Shown piece by piece: positions 26,094 through 35,734 of a stretch of 64,000 bases of DNA. The stretch is from Agrobacterium rosae (GTDB lineage Bacteria > Pseudomonadota > Alphaproteobacteria > Rhizobiales > Rhizobiaceae). The notes under the pieces were generated by a model. That model saw only the letters and a list, made by a program, of their open reading frames with translations. It made no database searches and was not told the DNA's origin. The DNA lies in the NCBI RefSeq assembly GCF_002915175.1, contig NZ_NXEJ01000008.1, positions 186,001 through 250,000 of the forward strand, written 5' to 3'. Position numbers and translations under genes: made by a program. Position 1 is the first letter of the stretch. Each line of letters begins with the position of its first letter.

Positions 26094-27650
26094 GTGTATC
26101 GCGTTGGAATCGACGTAGGCGGCACCAATACGGATGCCGTTGTGCTGAAGGATAAAACCGTTCTGGCCGGGGTCAAGGCATCGACCACCGAGGATGTGAC
26201 ATCCGGCGTTATCGAAGCGCTGGAAAAGGTCATCGCCGCATCTGGCATCGACCGCAGCGGCATCTCTGCCGTGATGATCGGCACCACCCACTTTACCAAT
26301 GCGGTGATCGAGCGTCGTCATATGGAAGAGGTCGCGGCGATCCGCCTTGGCCTGCCATCTGGAGCTGGACTGCCTCCGATGGTGGATTGGCCGGACGACC
26401 TGCGCGAAATCGTGGGCAATCACGGCTATCAGGTTAAAGGTGGCTATGAGTTCGACGGGCGCGAAATCTCGCCTCTGGACGAAGATGCCATTATCCGCAT
26501 TGCTGGAGACATCCGCGCCAAGGGCCTCAAGGCTGCCGCCGTGACCTGCGTGTTCAGCGGTATCAATGACGCCATGGAGCAACGCGCCAAGGAAATCCTA
26601 CAGGAGCGCTGCCCCGGCCTGCCTGTAGTGATGTCCAAGGATATCGGTCGACATGGCCTGCTGGCGCGCGAAAGCGCCGCCATCATGAATGCCAGCCTGT
26701 TGTCACTGGCTGACCGCACCGTGACGGCTTTCGGCAAGGCGCTCTCCGCCGCCGGTTTGACCTGCCCATTCTACATCACCCAGAACGACGGTACGCTGAT
26801 GGCTGCCGATGTCGTGCGTGCTTTCCCGGTTCTGACCTTCGCCTCTGGCCCCACCAACTCCATGCGTGGTGCCGCCTTCCTCACTGGCCTGAAGGATGCG
26901 GTCGTGGTCGATGTCGGCGGCACGACTTCGGATGTCGGTTCCTTGTCGCATGGATTTCCACGTCAGGCTTCGACCACCGTCGATATTGGTGGCGTTCGCA
27001 CCAATTTCCGCATGCCGGATGTGTTCTCCATCGGTCTCGGTGGGGGCTCACTGGTGGTGAATGGCGACAAGGGCATCACTGTCGGCCCGAAGTCCGTTGG
27101 ATACCGCGTCCGTAGCGACGCTCTGTGCTTCGGAGGTTCCACCCTGACCGCAACCGATATCGCCGTCGCTTCCGGGAAAGCTGACATTGGCAACAGGAAG
27201 CTCGTGGAAGGGCTGGACCCCAAGCTCGTCGAAGCGGCCGTAGCGAAGATCAATGCCATGCTTGAGGCCTGTGTCGAACGCAGCCGCATTTCCTCCAGCC
27301 CGGTGCCGGTCATTGCAGTGGGCGGCGGGTCGATCCTGATGCCCGACCGCATCGGCTATTTGGAGGTGATCCGTCCCGAGAACTTCGCCGTGGCCAATGC
27401 CGTCGGTGCCGCCATCGCCCAGATAAGCGGCGAGACGGACCGCGTCTTTTCACTGATCGATGGTCGTACCCGCGAAAGCGCCCTGGCCGAGGCCGAAGCC
27501 GAGGCCCGTGAAAAGGCAATTGCGGCAGGTGCCATGGCCGAAACGCTTGAGGTTATCGAGCGCGAAGATATGCCGCTTGCCTACCTGCCGGGCAATGCCA
27601 CCCGCATTCATGTGAAAGTCGTCGGAGAAATGGGAGCCCACCATGGCTGA
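26094..27650 (+). CDS. Hydantoinase/oxoprolinase A-family protein (HyuA-like), copy 1
   Basis: This is a 518-residue protein of the hydantoinase/oxoprolinase A family. The N-terminal ATP-binding fold starts VGIDVGGTNTDAVVL; later motifs are GTTHFTNAVIERR, YITQNDGTLM, TFASGPTNSMRGAAFL and VVDVGGTTSDVGS. Family members act with a partner subunit in ATP-dependent opening of cyclic amides or in related carboxylations. No HyuB-type partner is present; the next gene is a DUF917 protein, overlapping by 8 bases. The start is GTG 26094, preceded by GAGGAGG. It is a paralogue of the gene at 31557. Confidence 0.9.
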   Translation: MYRVGIDVGGTNTDAVVLKDKTVLAGVKASTTEDVTSGVIEALEKVIAASGIDRSGISAVMIGTTHFTNAVIERRHMEEVAAIRLGLPSGAGLPPMVDWPDDLREIVGNHGYQVKGGYEFDGREISPLDEDAIIRIAGDIRAKGLKAAAVTCVFSGINDAMEQRAKEILQERCPGLPVVMSKDIGRHGLLARESAAIMNASLLSLADRTVTAFGKALSAAGLTCPFYITQNDGTLMAADVVRAFPVLTFASGPTNSMRGAAFLTGLKDAVVVDVGGTTSDVGSLSHGFPRQASTTVDIGGVRTNFRMPDVFSIGLGGGSLVVNGDKGITVGPKSVGYRVRSDALCFGGSTLTATDIAVASGKADIGNRKLVEGLDPKLVEAAVAKINAMLEACVERSRISSSPVPVIAVGGGSILMPDRIGYLEVIRPENFAVANAVGAAIAQISGETDRVFSLIDGRTRESALAEAEAEAREKAIAAGAMAETLEVIEREDMPLAYLPGNATRIHVKVVGEMGAHHG

Positions 27651-28776
27651 AACGCGCAAGCTGAAATATGACGAGGCCGATCTGCGGACATTGACGCGTG
27701 AAGACCTCGACGCTCTCGAAATCGGCGCGGGCATCCTCGGCACCGGCGGCGGCGGCAATCCTTACCAGGGCAAGTTGCTGGTTCTGGAAGCCATGAAGGC
27801 CGGTTACGAGATGAAGATACTCGCGACTGACGCCATCGAACCCGATGCGCTCTGCATGTCTCTCGGCGGCATCGGCGCACCGGTGGTCGGCGTTGAGCGC
27901 ATACGTGAGGGTCGCGAGGGCCTACGCTGCCTGCGCGCCATGGAAGAGCTGATCCGCACACCCATCGATGCCATCGTCTGCGAAGAAATCGGCGGCGCGA
28001 ACTCCATGAACCCGCTGGTAACCGCGGCACTCGGCGGCCTGCCGATCCTAGATTGCGACGGCATGGGCCGCGCTTTCCCGGAAATGCAGATGACGACATT
28101 TTCGATTTATGGCCACAGCTCGACACCATCTGTGATGTGCGACCTGCACGGCAACGCAGTCATCTTCAGCCACGCCGTCTCCGAGGTCTGGCATGAGCGT
28201 ATGGCGCGCGCCTGCGTCGTGGCGCAAGGCGGTGGCGCTATGCTGGCGACCGCGCCGATGCAGGCACATTACGTGCATCAATATGGGATTCCCAAAAGCT
28301 ACACCAAGGCCATCGCGCTGGGTGAAGCGGTTATCAACGCCCGCAAGGCGCAGGAAGACCCGATTGCAGCTGTCTGCACGCTCGAAGGTGGCCGACGCAT
28401 TTTCAATGGCAAGATCACCGACCTGAAACGGCACCTGCGCGGCGGTTTTTCCGTGGGCGATCTGGAGCTTGCAGGCTTTGATGATTTCAGCGGGCAGACC
28501 GCTGGCGTCGCCATTCAAAACGAGTTCCTGATCTTCCGCCGCAACGGCCAGGTCGAGGTTTGCGTGCCTGATCTTATCGTTCTGCTGGATGTGGATACCG
28601 GCTATCCGATCACCACCGAAATGCTGCGCTATGGCCAGCGCGTCGCGGTAATTGCCATTCCCTGCCACGACCTACTGCGCAGTGCCCGCGCTCTTGAAGT
28701 CGTTGGGCCGACGGCCTTCGGATACCCGGACATCAATTTCTCGCCCCTGCCCGCGCCGGTGCGAAAAGCTGCCTGA
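27643..28776 (+). CDS. DUF917 (S-methyl thiohydantoin desulfurase domain) protein, copy 1
   Basis: This 377-residue protein belongs to the DUF917 family (PF06032, named for an S-methyl thiohydantoin desulfurase). The glycine-rich segment ILGTGGGGNPYQGK near residue 31 and VCEEIGGANSMNPL and DCDGMGRAFPEMQM are shared with the second copy at 30484. It overlaps the HyuA-like gene, a pairing typical of this family, and the two probably form a heteromeric or sequential enzyme on cyclic amide substrates. No signal peptide is evident. The substrate here is unknown. Confidence 0.88.
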   Translation: MAETRKLKYDEADLRTLTREDLDALEIGAGILGTGGGGNPYQGKLLVLEAMKAGYEMKILATDAIEPDALCMSLGGIGAPVVGVERIREGREGLRCLRAMEELIRTPIDAIVCEEIGGANSMNPLVTAALGGLPILDCDGMGRAFPEMQMTTFSIYGHSSTPSVMCDLHGNAVIFSHAVSEVWHERMARACVVAQGGGAMLATAPMQAHYVHQYGIPKSYTKAIALGEAVINARKAQEDPIAAVCTLEGGRRIFNGKITDLKRHLRGGFSVGDLELAGFDDFSGQTAGVAIQNEFLIFRRNGQVEVCVPDLIVLLDVDTGYPITTEMLRYGQRVAVIAIPCHDLLRSARALEVVGPTAFGYPDINFSPLPAPVRKAA

Positions 28777-28823
28777 TAACAAGCGGGGCCGTTCCGTTCC
28801 CGCATATAAAGAGGAGAACTTCC

Positions 28824-30419
28824 ATGACATCACATACCAGACACTCCCGCCTGGCTGCCTTGGCGCTGGGCACCGCAATGGCTCTGAACTTCGGCTTTTC
28901 CGCTCATGCAGCGGATGAGAAGGTGTCCATCGCCGTCAACACGATGCAGATTTTCAGCTCGCTCGACCCGGCAAAGGTCACCGATTACACCGGCTACATG
29001 GCCGTGGTGAATATGTATGACGGCCTGACGACGGTCAGCCCCTCGGGAGAGGTCATCCCACATCTGGCGAAATCCTGGGAGATTTCATCCGATGGTCTGA
29101 CTTACACCTTCCACCTGCGCGATGACGTAAAGTTTCAGGATGGCACCGCGCTGAAGGCCGCCGATATGGTTTGGTCGATCCAGCGTCTGATCGGCATCAA
29201 CAAAGGCCCGTCGAACCTCATCGTCGGCCTCGTCAAGCCGGAGAACATCACCGCGCCCGACGAAAAGACCGTCGTCATCAAGCTCGACCGAAAATTCTCG
29301 CCCTTCCTGGCGATCACGCCGTTGATGGTTGCGCTGAACGAAAAGCTGGTGACGGCAAATGCCAAGCCAGATGACAAATGGGGCGAGGCCTATGTCGGCG
29401 AACATTCTGCCGGCTCCGGCCCGTATAGCCTTGTCAGCTATAACCGCTCTGCCGACATGGTCATTGCCCGCAACCCCGATTACTTCGGTGGCTGGACCAA
29501 GGGCAAACCAATCGATGAAGTCCGCTTCATCCAGACCAGCGACGATGCCACGGTCAAGGCGCTGGCGGAAAAGGGTGACCTCGGCCTCAGCTCGCATGGC
29601 CTCGGCAACGACACTTATGAATCCATCGGCAAGATGCCCAAATACAAGTTGATCCAGACCCGCATCTCTGGCGGCTTCGTCATCAAGCTGAACACAAAGA
29701 CCTACCCGACCGACGACATCCACGTCCGCCGCGCCATTGCCTATGCGACCGACTACAAAACCATTCAGGAAGTGATATATCCCGGATTCGACATGCAGGG
29801 ACCGCTGTCTACGGCGTTCAAGGATGCCCATAATGACGGCATTCAGCCGGGCGTCTTCGATCTCGAAAAGGCCAAGGAAGAACTAGCGAAGTCAAAATAT
29901 GCTGGCCAGAAGATCACGCTGGTCAACAGCTATGTCGCATCCTTAGCTTTCGAAGCGGAAGTGGCGCTGATGCTGCAGGCCAATCTCGAGCAGATCGGCA
30001 TCACGCTCGACATCAAGCCTGAGCCATGGAACCGCATCGTTGAGTTGTCCTCCAAGGCAGAAACGACACCTGCCTCGACACAGGTCAACATCTCGCCCAC
30101 CTACCCTTCGCCGGACGCGATGTTCTACAACCAGTATCATTCCAAGGCATCAGGCACATGGATGTCGATGGAATGGCTGCAAAACCCCGAAATCGATGCG
30201 CTGATCGATAAGGCGCGCGGCACGACAGACGTCAACGAACAGAACGCCACATACAAGGAACTTCAGACGAAGATTGCCGATCTTCAGCCTGATGTGTGGG
30301 CCGTCTCGCCCAACCGTCGCTATGCCGCAAACAAATGCCTTCAGGGCTACGAGTTCATTCCCATGCAAAGCTGGGACTTGAACTTCTCGCGCTTCCACTG
30401 GGATTGCGTGGCCAAGTGA
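28824..30419 (+). CDS. ABC transporter substrate-binding protein, family 5
   Basis: This is the periplasmic binding protein of the second peptide-type importer, 531 residues. It has a Sec-type signal peptide (MTSHTRHSRLAALALGTAMA, cleavage probable after AHA near residue 29). Family-5 features include SPSGEVIPHLAKSWEISSDG, FHLRDDVKFQDGTALKAADM and VRRAIAYATDYKTIQEV. A strong GAGGAGAA site precedes the ATG. It lies between the two HyuA/DUF917 pairs rather than beside its permease genes, and a stem-loop follows it. Confidence 0.92.
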   Translation: MTSHTRHSRLAALALGTAMALNFGFSAHAADEKVSIAVNTMQIFSSLDPAKVTDYTGYMAVVNMYDGLTTVSPSGEVIPHLAKSWEISSDGLTYTFHLRDDVKFQDGTALKAADMVWSIQRLIGINKGPSNLIVGLVKPENITAPDEKTVVIKLDRKFSPFLAITPLMVALNEKLVTANAKPDDKWGEAYVGEHSAGSGPYSLVSYNRSADMVIARNPDYFGGWTKGKPIDEVRFIQTSDDATVKALAEKGDLGLSSHGLGNDTYESIGKMPKYKLIQTRISGGFVIKLNTKTYPTDDIHVRRAIAYATDYKTIQEVIYPGFDMQGPLSTAFKDAHNDGIQPGVFDLEKAKEELAKSKYAGQKITLVNSYVASLAFEAEVALMLQANLEQIGITLDIKPEPWNRIVELSSKAETTPASTQVNISPTYPSPDAMFYNQYHSKASGTWMSMEWLQNPEIDALIDKARGTTDVNEQNATYKELQTKIADLQPDVWAVSPNRRYAANKCLQGYEFIPMQSWDLNFSRFHWDCVAK

Positions 30420-30435
30420 TAGCCGGATGAACGCT

Positions 30436-30457
30436 GGTCCCGCAGTGTTGCGGGGCC
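30436..30457 (+). promoter_or_regulatory. Intercistronic stem-loop after the binding-protein gene
   Basis: A 9-bp stem (GGTCCCGCA / TGCGGGGCC, one G-T pair) with loop GTGT, 16 bases past the binding-protein stop and 26 bases before the next start codon. It probably limits expression of the downstream DUF917/HyuA pair relative to the binding protein. Confidence 0.5.
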
Positions 30458-30483
30458 ACAGATGCCATTGCCGAAGGTGACAC

Positions 30484-31560
30484 ATGCTTCAGGAATTTGC
30501 AGAAGAAAACATCGAGCCGCTGGCCACAGGCGCGTGGATTTTGGGTACGGGCGGCGGGGGCAATCCCTATATCTCGACGCTGAACCTCAGACGGCTCTAC
30601 GCCGAGGGAAAGCGCGTGCAGGTCATGGACCCGATGGCGCTTGACGATGACGATATGGTCGCCGTCGTCTCGATGATGGGTGCACCGCTGGTCAGCCAGG
30701 AACGTCTGGGCGATCCTGCCCATCTGGCCCGTGCAGTCGAGGTCATGGAAGATTTTCTCGGCAAGCCGTTCCGCGCCATCATGAGCGTGGAAATCGGTGG
30801 GTCCAACGCCATCTCGTCCTTCCTCGCCGCAGCCATGTTGGACCGTCCGGTGGTCAATGCCGATGCCATGGGCCGCGCCTATCCGGAAGCGCAGATGACC
30901 TCTTTTGCCATCGGCAACCTGCCGATGTTTCCGCTTTCGCTGGTCGATGTCCGCGACAACGAAGTGATCGTGACGCGCGCCGCATCCTGGAAGTGGATGG
31001 AACGTATCTCCCGCAAAGTCTGCACCGAAGTCGGTTCGACCGCTGCCACCTGCAAGGCTCCCCGCACCGGCAAGGAAGTCAAAGAGTGGGGCATCCACTA
31101 CACCGTCACCAAGGCGGTTGAACTTGGTCGTGCCGTCATGGACGCCCGCACACGTCATGACGATCCGGTCAAAGCCGTTCTCGATCATGAAGGTGGCAAA
31201 CAGCTTTTCCGCGGCAAGGTCATAGACGTGGCGCGCGAAACGACCGGTGGCTTTTTGCGCGGACGCACCATTATCGAAGGCAGTGATGCCGACCGCGGTT
31301 CACGCATGGAACTGGGCTTTCAGAACGAATGGGCCGTCGCCTTCCGCGATGGTGAACCCGTGGCAATGACGCCCGACCTCTTATGCCTGCTCGATACGGT
31401 ATCCGGCAGCGCCATCGGCACGGAATCGGTTCGTTACGGACAACGCGTGACCGTCGTTGCCCTGCCGGCACCGGAACTGCTGACGACACCGGCCGGAATA
31501 GCCGCAGTGGGGCCGCGTGCCTTCGGTTACGACATTGATTTCAGATCGGTATTTTCATGA
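30484..31560 (+). CDS. DUF917 (S-methyl thiohydantoin desulfurase domain) protein, copy 2
   Basis: This is a paralogue of the DUF917 gene at 27643, 358 residues. It has the same glycine-rich entry motif (WILGTGGGGNPYISTL near residue 18), MSVEIGGSNAISSFLAAAML and NADAMGRAYPEAQMTSF. It lacks about 14 N-terminal residues compared with copy 1. It ends in an ATGA overlap with the second HyuA-like gene, so the pair order is reversed relative to copy 1. The two copies are clearly diverged, which suggests two related substrates or two steps of one pathway rather than a recent duplication. Confidence 0.88.
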   Translation: MLQEFAEENIEPLATGAWILGTGGGGNPYISTLNLRRLYAEGKRVQVMDPMALDDDDMVAVVSMMGAPLVSQERLGDPAHLARAVEVMEDFLGKPFRAIMSVEIGGSNAISSFLAAAMLDRPVVNADAMGRAYPEAQMTSFAIGNLPMFPLSLVDVRDNEVIVTRAASWKWMERISRKVCTEVGSTAATCKAPRTGKEVKEWGIHYTVTKAVELGRAVMDARTRHDDPVKAVLDHEGGKQLFRGKVIDVARETTGGFLRGRTIIEGSDADRGSRMELGFQNEWAVAFRDGEPVAMTPDLLCLLDTVSGSAIGTESVRYGQRVTVVALPAPELLTTPAGIAAVGPRAFGYDIDFRSVFS

Positions 31561-33095
31561 AACGCATCGGTATTGACGTAGGCGGCACCAACACGGATGC
31601 CGTCCTGATTGATGGTGATACGATCATCACCTCCATCAAGGTTCCAACCACAACGGATGTCCTATCGGGCGTTCGCGCCGCACTCGCGCATGTGTCTGCC
31701 CACCCGCAGGCGGCTGGTCGCCCGGTCGATGCGGTCATGATCGGGACCACCCATTTTACCAACGCCGTGGTGGAGCGAGCACGGCTGGAGCGCGTGGCGG
31801 CCATCCGCATCGCGCTACCAACAGGTGCCTCCCTGCCGCCGATGTGCGACTGGCCGGACGACCTGCGCACCGCTATCGGCCCGATGATCTTCATGGTGCA
31901 TGGCGGCCATGAATATGATGGCACACCGCTGGTGCCGATGATACCGGATGAAATTCGCGAAGCGGCGATGAAAATCCGTGACGCTGGCATCACCTCCATC
32001 GCCATTTCTGCGACATTCTCGCCCCTGACGACGGAATGCGAAGTGAAGGCCGCCGAGATCGTTCGCTCGGTCATCCCGCAGGCACGTATCACGCTTTCGC
32101 ATACGCTCGGTCGCATCGGCCTGCTGGAACGCGAAAACGTCGCCATCCTGAACGCTGCCTTGCAGTCACTCGGCAAGACAACCGTTCAGGCATTTTCCGA
32201 TGCGCTCCGCGATGCAGGCGTTACCGCCCCGTTTTTCCTGACGCAAAATGATGGCACCGTGGCGCTGGCGGACGTTGCCTCAGCCAATCCCGTCCATAGT
32301 TTCGCATCCGGCCCGACCAACTCCATGCGTGGCGCGGCATTCCTGACCGGACTGACCGACGCCATGGTCGTTGATGTTGGTGGAACCACCTCGGATATTG
32401 GTTGTCTGGTGGGAGGCTTCCCACGCGAGGCGAATAACATCGTCCATATTGGTGGCGTGCGTACTCTGTTCCGCATGCCTGATCTGTTGCCTATAGCCCT
32501 GGGCGGCGGCACGATCATCGGCCCGGAAACCGGCAAGATCGGCCCGAGGTCTGTGGGTTATCGCATCCTCACCGAGGCGCGCGTTTTTGGCGGCGAGACA
32601 TTGACGACTTCTGACATCGCGGTTGCGGCAGGGTTGATCGACATGGGCGACCGCGACCGGGTGAAGAATCTCGACCGCGCTTTCGTGAAGGCAAGCCTTG
32701 CCCGCATCCGCGATATGGTCGCCGACAATTTCGACCAGATGAAAACCTCGGCTGATGGTGTTCCGCTCATTGCCGTGGGCGGTGGCGCGTTTCTGATACC
32801 CGACGAAATTCCGGGCGCGTCCGAAGTGCTGCGCGTGGAAAATGCCGGTGTGGCCAATGCACTCGGTGCCGCCATGGCACAGGTTTCCGGCGAGGTCGAC
32901 CAAGTGTTTTCAGGCATGAGCCGCGATGAGGCGCTAGCAAAGGCAGAGGCTGATGCGCAGGAAGCTGCCGTCGCCTCAGGCGCCGGACGCCACACGCTCA
33001 AGACCTTGGAAGTCGAGGATATTCCGATCGCCTATCTGCCGGGCGGTGCACGCCGCGTGCGGGTTCGTGTCATCGGCGATATCGATTTCAACTGA
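31557..33095 (+). CDS. Hydantoinase/oxoprolinase A-family protein (HyuA-like), copy 2
   Basis: This 512-residue paralogue of the gene at 26094 has the same motif order: IGIDVGGTNTDAVLI, GTTHFTNAVVERARLERVA, FLTQNDGTVALAD, SFASGPTNSMRGAAFL, VVDVGGTTSDIGC and the late VANALGAAMAQVSGEVD. Its ATG overlaps the DUF917 stop as ATGA, so equimolar production with copy 2 of DUF917 is expected. It is the last gene of the operon; a bidirectional stem-loop follows. Confidence 0.9.
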   Translation: MKRIGIDVGGTNTDAVLIDGDTIITSIKVPTTTDVLSGVRAALAHVSAHPQAAGRPVDAVMIGTTHFTNAVVERARLERVAAIRIALPTGASLPPMCDWPDDLRTAIGPMIFMVHGGHEYDGTPLVPMIPDEIREAAMKIRDAGITSIAISATFSPLTTECEVKAAEIVRSVIPQARITLSHTLGRIGLLERENVAILNAALQSLGKTTVQAFSDALRDAGVTAPFFLTQNDGTVALADVASANPVHSFASGPTNSMRGAAFLTGLTDAMVVDVGGTTSDIGCLVGGFPREANNIVHIGGVRTLFRMPDLLPIALGGGTIIGPETGKIGPRSVGYRILTEARVFGGETLTTSDIAVAAGLIDMGDRDRVKNLDRAFVKASLARIRDMVADNFDQMKTSADGVPLIAVGGGAFLIPDEIPGASEVLRVENAGVANALGAAMAQVSGEVDQVFSGMSRDEALAKAEADAQEAAVASGAGRHTLKTLEVEDIPIAYLPGGARRVRVRVIGDIDFN

Positions 33096-33099
33096 CAAA

Positions 33100-33127
33100 A
33101 TAACCGGCGGCTATGGCCACCGGTTAT
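33100..33127. terminator. Bidirectional terminator-like stem-loop between hyuA copy 2 and treY
   Basis: Inverted repeat ATAACCGGCGG / CCACCGGTTAT (11 bp, one mismatch) with a 6-base loop, in the 63-base gap between the convergent stops at 33095 and 33159. It is flanked by an A-run on one side and an AT-rich stretch on the other, so it can end transcription from both directions. Confidence 0.6.
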
Positions 33128-33158
33128 AATCGAGCACTAATTATCGCGAGCCTTGCAA

Positions 33159-35651
33159 TTAACTTGACCGAAGCAATGCAAAACTCCGCTCAACGTCCAA
33201 CGTGTCGCCCAGTTCAAGCTTTGTTTGGGTCATCACATCGATATAGCCACGTTTAGAGAGCTCCTGCGGAAGCGAAATCTTGGCCTTCAGTGAAGCAAGA
33301 TTGCCGTTGTCTTGCGTCGACAAACGCGGTGCTATCACGATTAGCGCATCCTCAGCCGTCGTCCTCGCATAAGCCACGACGCGATTTGCATCATCGCCGG
33401 TCACTTCTAGAGGCAGATAGCGTCCTTTGCTGAACAGTTCAGGAAGCTCGCGGCGCATATGAAGGACGGTCGCGATAAGTCGCTGTTTCGCCTCCCCACT
33501 TGCCTCCCATTCATCGCTTTTGTCAGAATTATCGATTGCTGCAAGTTGTGCCTCAAACGCTTCGAAATCCGACTCGCGCCGGTTATCGGGATCAACAAGG
33601 CTGAGATCGAGACCTTCGCTTCCCTGGTAAATGTCTGGCACGCCGGGCGCAGTGAGTTTGATGAGCGTTTGAGCGAGGCTGTTCGACAACCCGGCTTTAA
33701 TAAAGGGGACTAAGGTTTCGCTGAAATCTTTCAGAAATGCTTCGTTTTCCGGTGAAAGAAGCTTGCGCGCGTAACCGACGACGGCTTCTTCGTAGACGTC
33801 GTTGCTATCGCCCCAATTGGTGCGAAGCTTTGCTTCGCGCAAGGCCTTCTCTACATAGGCGGCGAAGCGGTCCTCCAGCGATTTCAGAGCTCGCTCACCC
33901 GTCGTTTCGAGGTCGGAAGGCCACGCACCAGCAAGAGCTTGGTACAGCATCCATTCCACTGCCGGCTCCGGTGCGGGGCCATCGTCCAGCGCCTGTTTGA
34001 GACCAGCATTCATAGCCTGCCAGCGCTTTACGGCACCGGCCCAAAGTTCAGGTGCCTCCGTGAGTGCATAGAGCCGGGCGCGAGCGTCTTCACCTCTTTT
34101 GGTGTCGTGGGTAGACGTGGCCGACAGGGCGTCTGGTTGTTTATCACGCCTCTCGGTCATTTCGGCGTGGAAACGTTCAACGGAATATGGGTGGGGTAAT
34201 GGTTCTGCGCCGACTTCGTTGAGTGCGAGAGCCATGTTCTGCCTGTAGAAAAGCGTATCTTCGACCGACTTCGCCATAAGCGGGCCGGTAAGTTGCTGGA
34301 AACGGGTTCGGAATTCGTATGCCGCCTGCCCTTCCTCGCTGCGCAAAATCCGCTGCAAGCTGTGCAAAGCATCTGTATCCGGCACGTGAGAGCTGGAGTT
34401 GATCGTGTTGACCACCTCTGCCAGCACCGCATCGCTTTCCTGCGGCAGGCCATCTTGGGTGCCGTAGGTTCGATAGACCGGAAACGAGACGACGAGTTCG
34501 CGCAGTGCGGCGCGGATGGCCTCTTCACTCGGCCGCGGCTTTTCCGTTTCTGTATTGAGGATGTTCTTTGCCTGTGCGACAAGTGTGGCGAACTCGCCAG
34601 CGAAATTCTTGTCAACCATCAGCAGTTTAGCGTCTCGCAATTGCGACGGCATGTGGACGGGTTGGCCAGAGACTGCCTCATAAGCCGTCTGCAATTGACC
34701 GAGCTTGTCATTGTCTACGAACACATTGCTGAGGGCAGCGATGAATTCGTAGCCGGTGGTGCCGGAAACGGGCCAATCGGCAGGCAAAGACTCGCCCGCG
34801 CCCAGTATTTTTTCAACGGTGATATAGCAGTCCGGCCCGGCTTCAAGGCGCAGGCGCTCCAGATAGGCCTTGGGGTCTGCAAGGCCATCCACATGATCGA
34901 CGCGAAGACCATCGACCGCGCCGCTGCGCACCAGCTCCAGAGTGAGGCGATGGGTATCGTCAAAGATTTTTGGGTTTTCCACCTTGACGCCCGCCAAGCC
35001 AGTGACTTCGAAAAACCGGCGATAGGAAAGATCGTGGCTGGCATCACGCCAGCATGTGAGGCGGTAAGGCTGTTGATCGTGAAGGTCCGCGATGCGTCTT
35101 TTATCGGTCGTTTCGAGCAGTTCCGCGTTTCTACCGGCATAGGAGGCGGGGTTCAGCGGATAATGGGCATCGTGGTAGCACAGAGCGGGCTTGCCCGTGG
35201 TGGGGTCAGCTTTGATCTGGATTTCGTCCGCTTCTAGTGCATCCGCAAAATCCGCGCCGAGAAAAGGCAGCGTCAGCCGGCGGGACCAGTCTATATCGAA
35301 ATGATGAGCATAGCGGCTTTCCGCGCCATGCTCGATGACATCTCTCCACCATGGGTTTTCCAGCGACGCTGCCATATGGTTTGGCACGATATCCAGAATG
35401 AGGCCAAGCCCTTCCCCCTTCAGCGCTTGTGACAGCCTGTCGAAGCCCTCTCGACCGCCGATTGCCGGGTCTATCTCGTTGGCATACGTGACATCATATC
35501 CGTGTGTCGAACCCGACGTCGCGGTAAAAATGGGCGATGCGTAGAGATGGCTGATGCCGAGTTTCTTGAGGTAGGGTGTAATCTCTGCGGCGCGATCAAG
35601 GGTCATGCCGTTGCGAAACTGAATGCGATAGGTTGCTGTGGGAATGGTCAT
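33159..35651 (-). CDS. treY: Malto-oligosyltrehalose synthase
   Basis: TreY converts the reducing end of a maltodextrin into a trehalosyl group, after which TreZ releases trehalose. This 830-residue GH13 protein shows ATYRIQFRNGMTLDRAAEI at the N-terminus, DIVPNHMA, the nucleophile region DGLRVDHVDGLADP, the acid/base region YITVEKILGAGE and STHDTKRGEDARAR, all TreY hallmarks. It is cytoplasmic. No treZ or glycogen gene lies beside it; the upstream neighbour on the same strand is a PfkB kinase, 83 bases away, so treY may be co-transcribed with the sugar operon or have its own promoter. Confidence 0.95.
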   Translation of the reverse strand: MTIPTATYRIQFRNGMTLDRAAEITPYLKKLGISHLYASPIFTATSGSTHGYDVTYANEIDPAIGGREGFDRLSQALKGEGLGLILDIVPNHMAASLENPWWRDVIEHGAESRYAHHFDIDWSRRLTLPFLGADFADALEADEIQIKADPTTGKPALCYHDAHYPLNPASYAGRNAELLETTDKRRIADLHDQQPYRLTCWRDASHDLSYRRFFEVTGLAGVKVENPKIFDDTHRLTLELVRSGAVDGLRVDHVDGLADPKAYLERLRLEAGPDCYITVEKILGAGESLPADWPVSGTTGYEFIAALSNVFVDNDKLGQLQTAYEAVSGQPVHMPSQLRDAKLLMVDKNFAGEFATLVAQAKNILNTETEKPRPSEEAIRAALRELVVSFPVYRTYGTQDGLPQESDAVLAEVVNTINSSSHVPDTDALHSLQRILRSEEGQAAYEFRTRFQQLTGPLMAKSVEDTLFYRQNMALALNEVGAEPLPHPYSVERFHAEMTERRDKQPDALSATSTHDTKRGEDARARLYALTEAPELWAGAVKRWQAMNAGLKQALDDGPAPEPAVEWMLYQALAGAWPSDLETTGERALKSLEDRFAAYVEKALREAKLRTNWGDSNDVYEEAVVGYARKLLSPENEAFLKDFSETLVPFIKAGLSNSLAQTLIKLTAPGVPDIYQGSEGLDLSLVDPDNRRESDFEAFEAQLAAIDNSDKSDEWEASGEAKQRLIATVLHMRRELPELFSKGRYLPLEVTGDDANRVVAYARTTAEDALIVIAPRLSTQDNGNLASLKAKISLPQELSKRGYIDVMTQTKLELGDTLDVERSFALLRSS

Positions 35652-35734
35652 ACGGTGCTCCAGTGGGAGAGCAAGCCCAAACCGGATGGGCGCGATCTGG
35701 TTCCACTGTCGCGGTCGAAAGATGCGTCTTTACG

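Noticed and set aside
34293-35237. A 314-codon plus-strand frame opposite treY
   Set aside because: It is the mirror of a well-supported GH13 gene; composition is low in hydrophobic core patterns and no family is visible.
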